Below, in pieces: positions 60,459 to 64,000 of a stretch of DNA of 64,000 nucleotides. The notes under the pieces were generated by a model. It was not told the DNA's origin. It was given only the letters and a program-made list of their open reading frames with translations, and searched no databases. The stretch covers positions 79,209 through 143,208 of the forward strand of contig QCWH01000002.1 in NCBI GenBank assembly GCA_003149565.1, read 5' to 3'. This stretch comes from Marivita sp. XM-24bin2 (GTDB lineage: Bacteria; Pseudomonadota; Alphaproteobacteria; Rhodobacterales; Rhodobacteraceae). Numbering within the stretch: the first letter of the stretch is position 1; each line of letters starts with the position of its first letter. A program made the position numbers and the translations under genes.

Positions 60459-61331
60459 ATGTCTACGAAAGCATCCAGATCCGCCGCGCGACTGATGATA
60501 TCGCCAGCAGTGGTTCTGCTTCTGATGTGGATGATCGTCCCCCTGGTGATGACGGTCTATTTCTCATTCCTCCGCTACAATCTCCTTTCGCCTGGAGCGA
60601 CGCCTTGGGCAGGGTGGGACAACTACTACTGGTTTATCACCGATCCGAGTTTCAATGATGCCATATGGAACACATTGGCTCTGGTGGGGGGAATTCTGGT
60701 GATCACCGTTGTTGGTGGGATCGGGTTTGCTCTATTGCTCGACAGACCAATGTTCGGCACCGGCATTATACGTATTATGGTGATTGCACCGTTCTTTGTG
60801 ATGCCGACTGTGTCGGCGTTGGTGTGGAAGAATATGTTCTTCAATCCGGTGAACGGGATATTTGGGAATATCGCAACGAGTCTCGGGCTCCAGCCAATCG
60901 ATTTCTTCGCAGAAATCCCACTGCTGTCCATCATCTTCATCGTGTCTTGGATGTGGTTGCCGTTTGCCACTCTGATCCTGCTCACCGCATTGCAGTCTCT
61001 GGATCAAGAACAGCTTGAAGCAGCTGAGATGGATGGGGCAAGCTGGAGCAACCGCTTCTGGTACATCATGCTTCCGCACCTCGCGCGGGCGATTACCGTT
61101 GTGATCCTGATCCAGACAATCTTTCTGCTGTCTGTATTTGCGGAAATCCTGGTGACCACAAATGGCGGTCCAGGCACAGCGACCACGAACCTGACCTACC
61201 TGATCTATGTCTCGTCGCTCCTGCAATTCGACGTGGGTATGGGCAGCGCTGGCGGCGTGTTCGCCATCATTCTCGCCAACATCGTTGCGATCTTCCTTAT
61301 GCGGATGATTGGCAAGAACTTGGACGCTTGA
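60459..61331 (+). CDS. smoF: Polyol ABC transporter permease, SmoF-like
   Basis: 290 residues, six helices, MalF-type EAA loop QLEAAEMDGASWSNRFWYIMLPHLARAI. The ATG at 60459 follows GGGAGGG; the upstream in-frame ATG at 60399 would add 20 hydrophilic residues lacking family support. Forms the import channel with SmoG. Confidence 0.92.
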   Translation: MSTKASRSAARLMISPAVVLLLMWMIVPLVMTVYFSFLRYNLLSPGATPWAGWDNYYWFITDPSFNDAIWNTLALVGGILVITVVGGIGFALLLDRPMFGTGIIRIMVIAPFFVMPTVSALVWKNMFFNPVNGIFGNIATSLGLQPIDFFAEIPLLSIIFIVSWMWLPFATLILLTALQSLDQEQLEAAEMDGASWSNRFWYIMLPHLARAITVVILIQTIFLLSVFAEILVTTNGGPGTATTNLTYLIYVSSLLQFDVGMGSAGGVFAIILANIVAIFLMRMIGKNLDA

Positions 61332-61341
61332 GGAGGATCAC

Positions 61342-62175
61342 ATGGCACGTGCAGTTTCGACCAAGCAGAAAAGTATCAATACCGCGATTGCTGGAACGCT
61401 TGGCTTCCTGATGTTCTTTCCAATTCTTTGGATCCTGATCCTGTCCTTCAAGACGGAAGAAGACGCGATCAGGGCCCCTTTGGAAGTTCTGTTCTCAAGT
61501 GGTTGGACGCTGGACAGCTTTGCGGCCGTGCAAGCCCGGTCTGACTATTTCAAGCATTTCTCAAACTCGGTCATCATCTCCTTGGGATCGACGATCCTTG
61601 GTCTTTTGATCGCCATTCCGGCAGCTTGGTCGATGGCATTTGTACCTTCGCGGCACACCAAAAACATCCTGATGTGGATGCTCTCGACAAAAATGCTGCC
61701 TCCGGTTGGCGTGCTGGTGCCGATCTATTTGATCTTCCGTGACACCGGGCTTTTGGACAGTCGGACGGGGCTGACCATCGTTCTGACGCTGATGAATCTG
61801 CCGATCATTGTCTGGATGCTGTACACATACTTCAAGGAAATCCCAGGTGAAATCCTTGAAGCGGCGCGGATGGATGGCGCAAGTCTGCGAGAGGAAGTGC
61901 TCTACGTCCTGACGCCCATGGCGATCCCGGGAATGGCGTCCACGATGCTTTTGAATATCATCCTGGCTTGGAACGAGGCCTTCTGGACGCTGAACCTGAC
62001 GGCGGCCAAGGCGGCCCCTTTGACGGCCTTTATCGCAAGTTACTCAAGCCCAGAGGGTCTGTTTTACGCGAAGCTTTCGGCGGCATCGATCATGGCGATT
62101 GCACCGATCCTGATCATGGGCTGGTTCAGCCAGAAACAACTCGTCCGCGGCCTGACCTTCGGCGCGGTGAAATAA
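61342..62175 (+). CDS. smoG: Polyol ABC transporter permease, SmoG-like
   Basis: 277 residues, MalG-type, six helices and EAA loop [61 protein letters not shown] is typical for the hexitol branch. AGGAGGATCAC precedes the ATG at 61342, ten bases after the smoF stop. Confidence 0.92.
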   Translation: MARAVSTKQKSINTAIAGTLGFLMFFPILWILILSFKTEEDAIRAPLEVLFSSGWTLDSFAAVQARSDYFKHFSNSVIISLGSTILGLLIAIPAAWSMAFVPSRHTKNILMWMLSTKMLPPVGVLVPIYLIFRDTGLLDSRTGLTIVLTLMNLPIIVWMLYTYFKEIPGEILEAARMDGASLREEVLYVLTPMAIPGMASTMLLNIILAWNEAFWTLNLTAAKAAPLTAFIASYSSPEGLFYAKLSAASIMAIAPILIMGWFSQKQLVRGLTFGAVK

Positions 62176-62186
62176 AGGGAACGACC

Positions 62187-63194
62187 ATGGGACGCATCAC
62201 GCTTGAAAAGGTCACCAAAAGCTTTGGCGAGGTGGAGGTCATTCCACCGCTTGATCTCACGATTGAAGATGGTGAGTTCACAGTATTCGTTGGTCCGTCA
62301 GGCTGCGGCAAATCAACCTTGCTTCGGTTGATCGCGGGTTTGGAGGACACAACATCCGGCCATATTCGCATTGATGGCGAGGACGCCACCGATCTGCCGC
62401 CGGCCAAGCGTGGGTTGGCCATGGTTTTCCAATCCTATGCCCTCTACCCGCATATGTCGGTGCGCAAGAATATCGCCTTTCCCATGAAGATGGCAAAAGT
62501 GCCAGAAGACGAACAAAATCGTCGGATTGAGCAGGCGGCAAAGGCATTGAACCTGACCGAGTATCTCGACCGCCGCCCCGGTCAGCTCTCTGGCGGACAA
62601 CGTCAACGGGTTGCCATTGGACGTGCAATTGTCCGAGAACCGGCAGCGTTTTTGTTTGACGAGCCTTTGTCGAACCTTGATGCCGCGTTGCGTGTTGGAA
62701 TGCGTTTGGAAATCTCAGAATTGCATAAACGGCTTGCGACAACGATGATTTACGTCACTCATGATCAAGTCGAAGCCATGACGATGGCTGACAAGATCGT
62801 CGTTCTGCGGGCTGGGAATATTGAACAGGTTGGCTCGCCTCTCGAACTCTACAAGGAGCCACGCAACACGTTTGTTGCAGGTTTTATCGGCTCGCCCAAA
62901 ATGAACCTCTTTGAAGGCCCGGAGGCGGAGAAGCTGGGGGCGCACACTGCGGGTGTCCGGCCCGAACATATTGAGGTTGGAGACCCTGCAAGTACCTATT
63001 GGAGCGGCACTGTCGGTGTGGCAGAGCATTTGGGGTCTGACACCTTTTTCCATATCCATGAAACGGGCCTTGCAGACACCATTACGGTGCGTGCACCAGG
63101 AGATGTCGATTACAAGCACGGCGATCGGATCGGTTTGAACCCACGCATGGACATGATTCACAAATTCGACCAGCAGGGGCTACGCATTCAATGA
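62187..63194 (+). CDS. smoK: Polyol ABC transporter ATP-binding protein, SmoK/UgpC type
   Basis: 335 residues. Walker [10 protein letters not shown], signature LSGGQRQR, Walker [14 protein letters not shown], switch YVTHDQVEA, then an MalK-like TOBE/regulatory domain ([25 protein letters not shown]). It powers the SmoFG permease. GGGAACGACC precedes the ATG at 62187; the frame remains open far upstream but that part overlaps smoG. It overlaps the dehydrogenase gene by ATGA. Confidence 0.95.
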   Translation: MGRITLEKVTKSFGEVEVIPPLDLTIEDGEFTVFVGPSGCGKSTLLRLIAGLEDTTSGHIRIDGEDATDLPPAKRGLAMVFQSYALYPHMSVRKNIAFPMKMAKVPEDEQNRRIEQAAKALNLTEYLDRRPGQLSGGQRQRVAIGRAIVREPAAFLFDEPLSNLDAALRVGMRLEISELHKRLATTMIYVTHDQVEAMTMADKIVVLRAGNIEQVGSPLELYKEPRNTFVAGFIGSPKMNLFEGPEAEKLGAHTAGVRPEHIEVGDPASTYWSGTVGVAEHLGSDTFFHIHETGLADTITVRAPGDVDYKHGDRIGLNPRMDMIHKFDQQGLRIQ

Positions 63195-63961
63195 AGCGGT
63201 TAGACGGAAAAATTGCGATCGTTACAGGCGGAGCACGCGGTATCGGTCGTGCCATTTGCGAAGCGCTTGCCCGGGAAGGTGCCAAGGTTGCTGTTGCGGA
63301 CTTGTTGGAAGACGATGCCCGCGAGACGGCCGGTGCATTTGGCGATGCCGGTATGGCCGTCAAAATGGACGTCACCGACCTCGGATCAATCAACCAAGCT
63401 GTCAAGGAAGTTGCAGACGCGTGGGGCGGGATCGATATCCTCGTGAATAACGCCGGGATTTTCAACATGGCGTCGCTCGATAAAATCACGATGTCCGATT
63501 ATCGCCGACAGTACGATGTGAATGTCGGAGGGACGATTTTTGTCAGCCAGGTTGTCGCGCCGTTCCTCAAGAAGCGTGGTGGTGGATCGATTATCAATTT
63601 TGCCAGCCAAGCCGGACGTCGTGGTGAGGCAAATGTGACGATCTATTGCTCGACAAAGGCTGCAGTCATCTCAATCACGCAATCGTTGGCTTTGGAACTG
63701 GCGCCCGACAATATTCGAGTGAATGGCATAGCGCCAGGCGTGATCGATACGCCAATGTGGGATCACGTTGATGCTCAATTTGCCGAGTACGAGAATAAGC
63801 CAAAAGGCCAGAAGAAGCGTGAAGTCGGTGAAGCGGTGCCTCTTGGCCGCATGGGCGACCCGATTGACGTGGCAGATCCTGTCGTTTTCCTCGCCTCCGA
63901 CGAGGCTCGCTATGTCACCGCGCAAACTCTGAATGTCGACGGCGGAAATTGGATGAGCTGA
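63191..63961 (+). CDS. smoS: SDR family polyol dehydrogenase (sorbitol/galactitol type, SmoS-like)
   Basis: 256 residues, classical SDR. Cofactor motif [14 protein letters not shown], catalytic Ser in [10 protein letters not shown] and YxxxK in IYCSTKAA; the Asp after the second strand (AVADLLEDD) favours NAD+. R. sphaeroides SmoS oxidises sorbitol to fructose and galactitol to tagatose. Next to a GatZ-type epimerase and PfkB kinase, galactitol to tagatose is an attractive assignment here. Starts within smoK (ATGA) and ends in TGATG with the next gene. Confidence 0.88.
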   Translation: MKRLDGKIAIVTGGARGIGRAICEALAREGAKVAVADLLEDDARETAGAFGDAGMAVKMDVTDLGSINQAVKEVADAWGGIDILVNNAGIFNMASLDKITMSDYRRQYDVNVGGTIFVSQVVAPFLKKRGGGSIINFASQAGRRGEANVTIYCSTKAAVISITQSLALELAPDNIRVNGIAPGVIDTPMWDHVDAQFAEYENKPKGQKKREVGEAVPLGRMGDPIDVADPVVFLASDEARYVTAQTLNVDGGNWMS

Positions 63962-64000
63962 TGAGCAATCTTTTGCAGCTTTCGAATGCTACGCTGACCC
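63961..64000 (+). CDS. Start of next operon gene, possibly mannitol/polyol dehydrogenase (truncated by window)
   Basis: ATG overlaps the smoS stop (TGATG). Only 13 codons are visible, [19 protein letters not shown] near the N-terminus and the position after smoS agree with a long-chain mannitol 2-dehydrogenase (mtlK) as in the R. sphaeroides smo operon, but too little is present to be certain. Confidence 0.45.
   Translation, partial: MSNLLQLSNATLT

Noticed and set aside
1-64000. Search by eye for tRNA, rRNA, CRISPR repeats, IS ends or phage genes
   Set aside because: No cloverleaf with CCA-type ends, regularly spaced repeats, transposase or integrase motifs were seen. The two decayed regions show no IS ends, so mobile-element origin was not claimed.

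Overview
The window looks like chromosomal DNA of an alphaproteobacterium of the Rhodobacteraceae (roseobacter type). The evidence is the gene style: many TRAP, TTT and ABC uptake systems, an smoEFGK-type polyol transporter, a split mnmD/FAD-oxidase pair, dense ATGA/GTGA/TGATG-coupled operons and moderately high GC. No rRNA, tRNA, CRISPR array, phage or insertion sequence was recognised. It reads as an accessory catabolic region with a few housekeeping genes.

Layout. 1-8.3 kb: end of a soluble lytic transglycosylase, a DMT exporter, a divergent mnmD / FAD-oxidase pair, a MocR regulator, an orphan peptide-type binding protein, and panBC. 8.5-9.4 kb: a CMD-family gene and a scar holding two gene remnants (TRAP large permease, CoA-transferase B). 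9.4-16 kb: GntR + GNAT facing a polyamine-type ABC operon that ends in a hydantoin/Asp-Glu racemase. 16.2-21.7 kb: an acidic outer-membrane barrel, a histidine kinase/response regulator pair whose start codons overlap head to head, and an RTX secreted protein. 22.5-27.1 kb: MFS, GNAT and SnoaL genes facing two paralogous N-terminal LuxR-HTH proteins with different C-terminal halves. 27.1-31.8 kb: 1 kb with no recognised gene, a ferric-iron permease and binding protein sharing one terminator, and a broken metalloprotease gene.

31.8-36.4 kb: aminotransferase / DoeA-like ectoine hydrolase / M20 deacetylase / GntR, a possible complete ectoine to diaminobutyrate to aspartate-semialdehyde route with a non-canonical deacetylase. 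36.4-45.7 kb: a TTT transporter operon carrying a class III CoA-transferase, a citryl-CoA-lyase-like enzyme and an AbrB-type membrane protein, divergent from a TctDE-type two-component system with its own periplasmic binding protein. 45.8-49.6 kb: glucosylglycerate metabolism (GH13_18 phosphorylase, glucosyl-3-phosphoglycerate synthase and phosphatase). 49.8-55.4 kb: TAXI-TRAP transporter with a DadA-like oxidase and a LysR regulator. 55.4-64 kb: a hexitol (galactitol/sorbitol type) catabolic locus: GatZ/KbaZ homologue, PfkB kinase, LacI regulator, smoEFGK transporter, polyol dehydrogenase, and the first codons of a further gene.

Themes. Two neighbouring modules concern compatible solutes (ectoine breakdown, glucosylglycerate turnover). 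Four transport operons place a GC-rich hairpin between the binding-protein gene and the next gene. Repeated candidate operators were found in front of the doeA-like genes and the hexitol operon. Start codons were chosen by Shine-Dalgarno spacing, signal-peptide position and family length; alternatives are noted. All functions are by sequence recognition without database searches.
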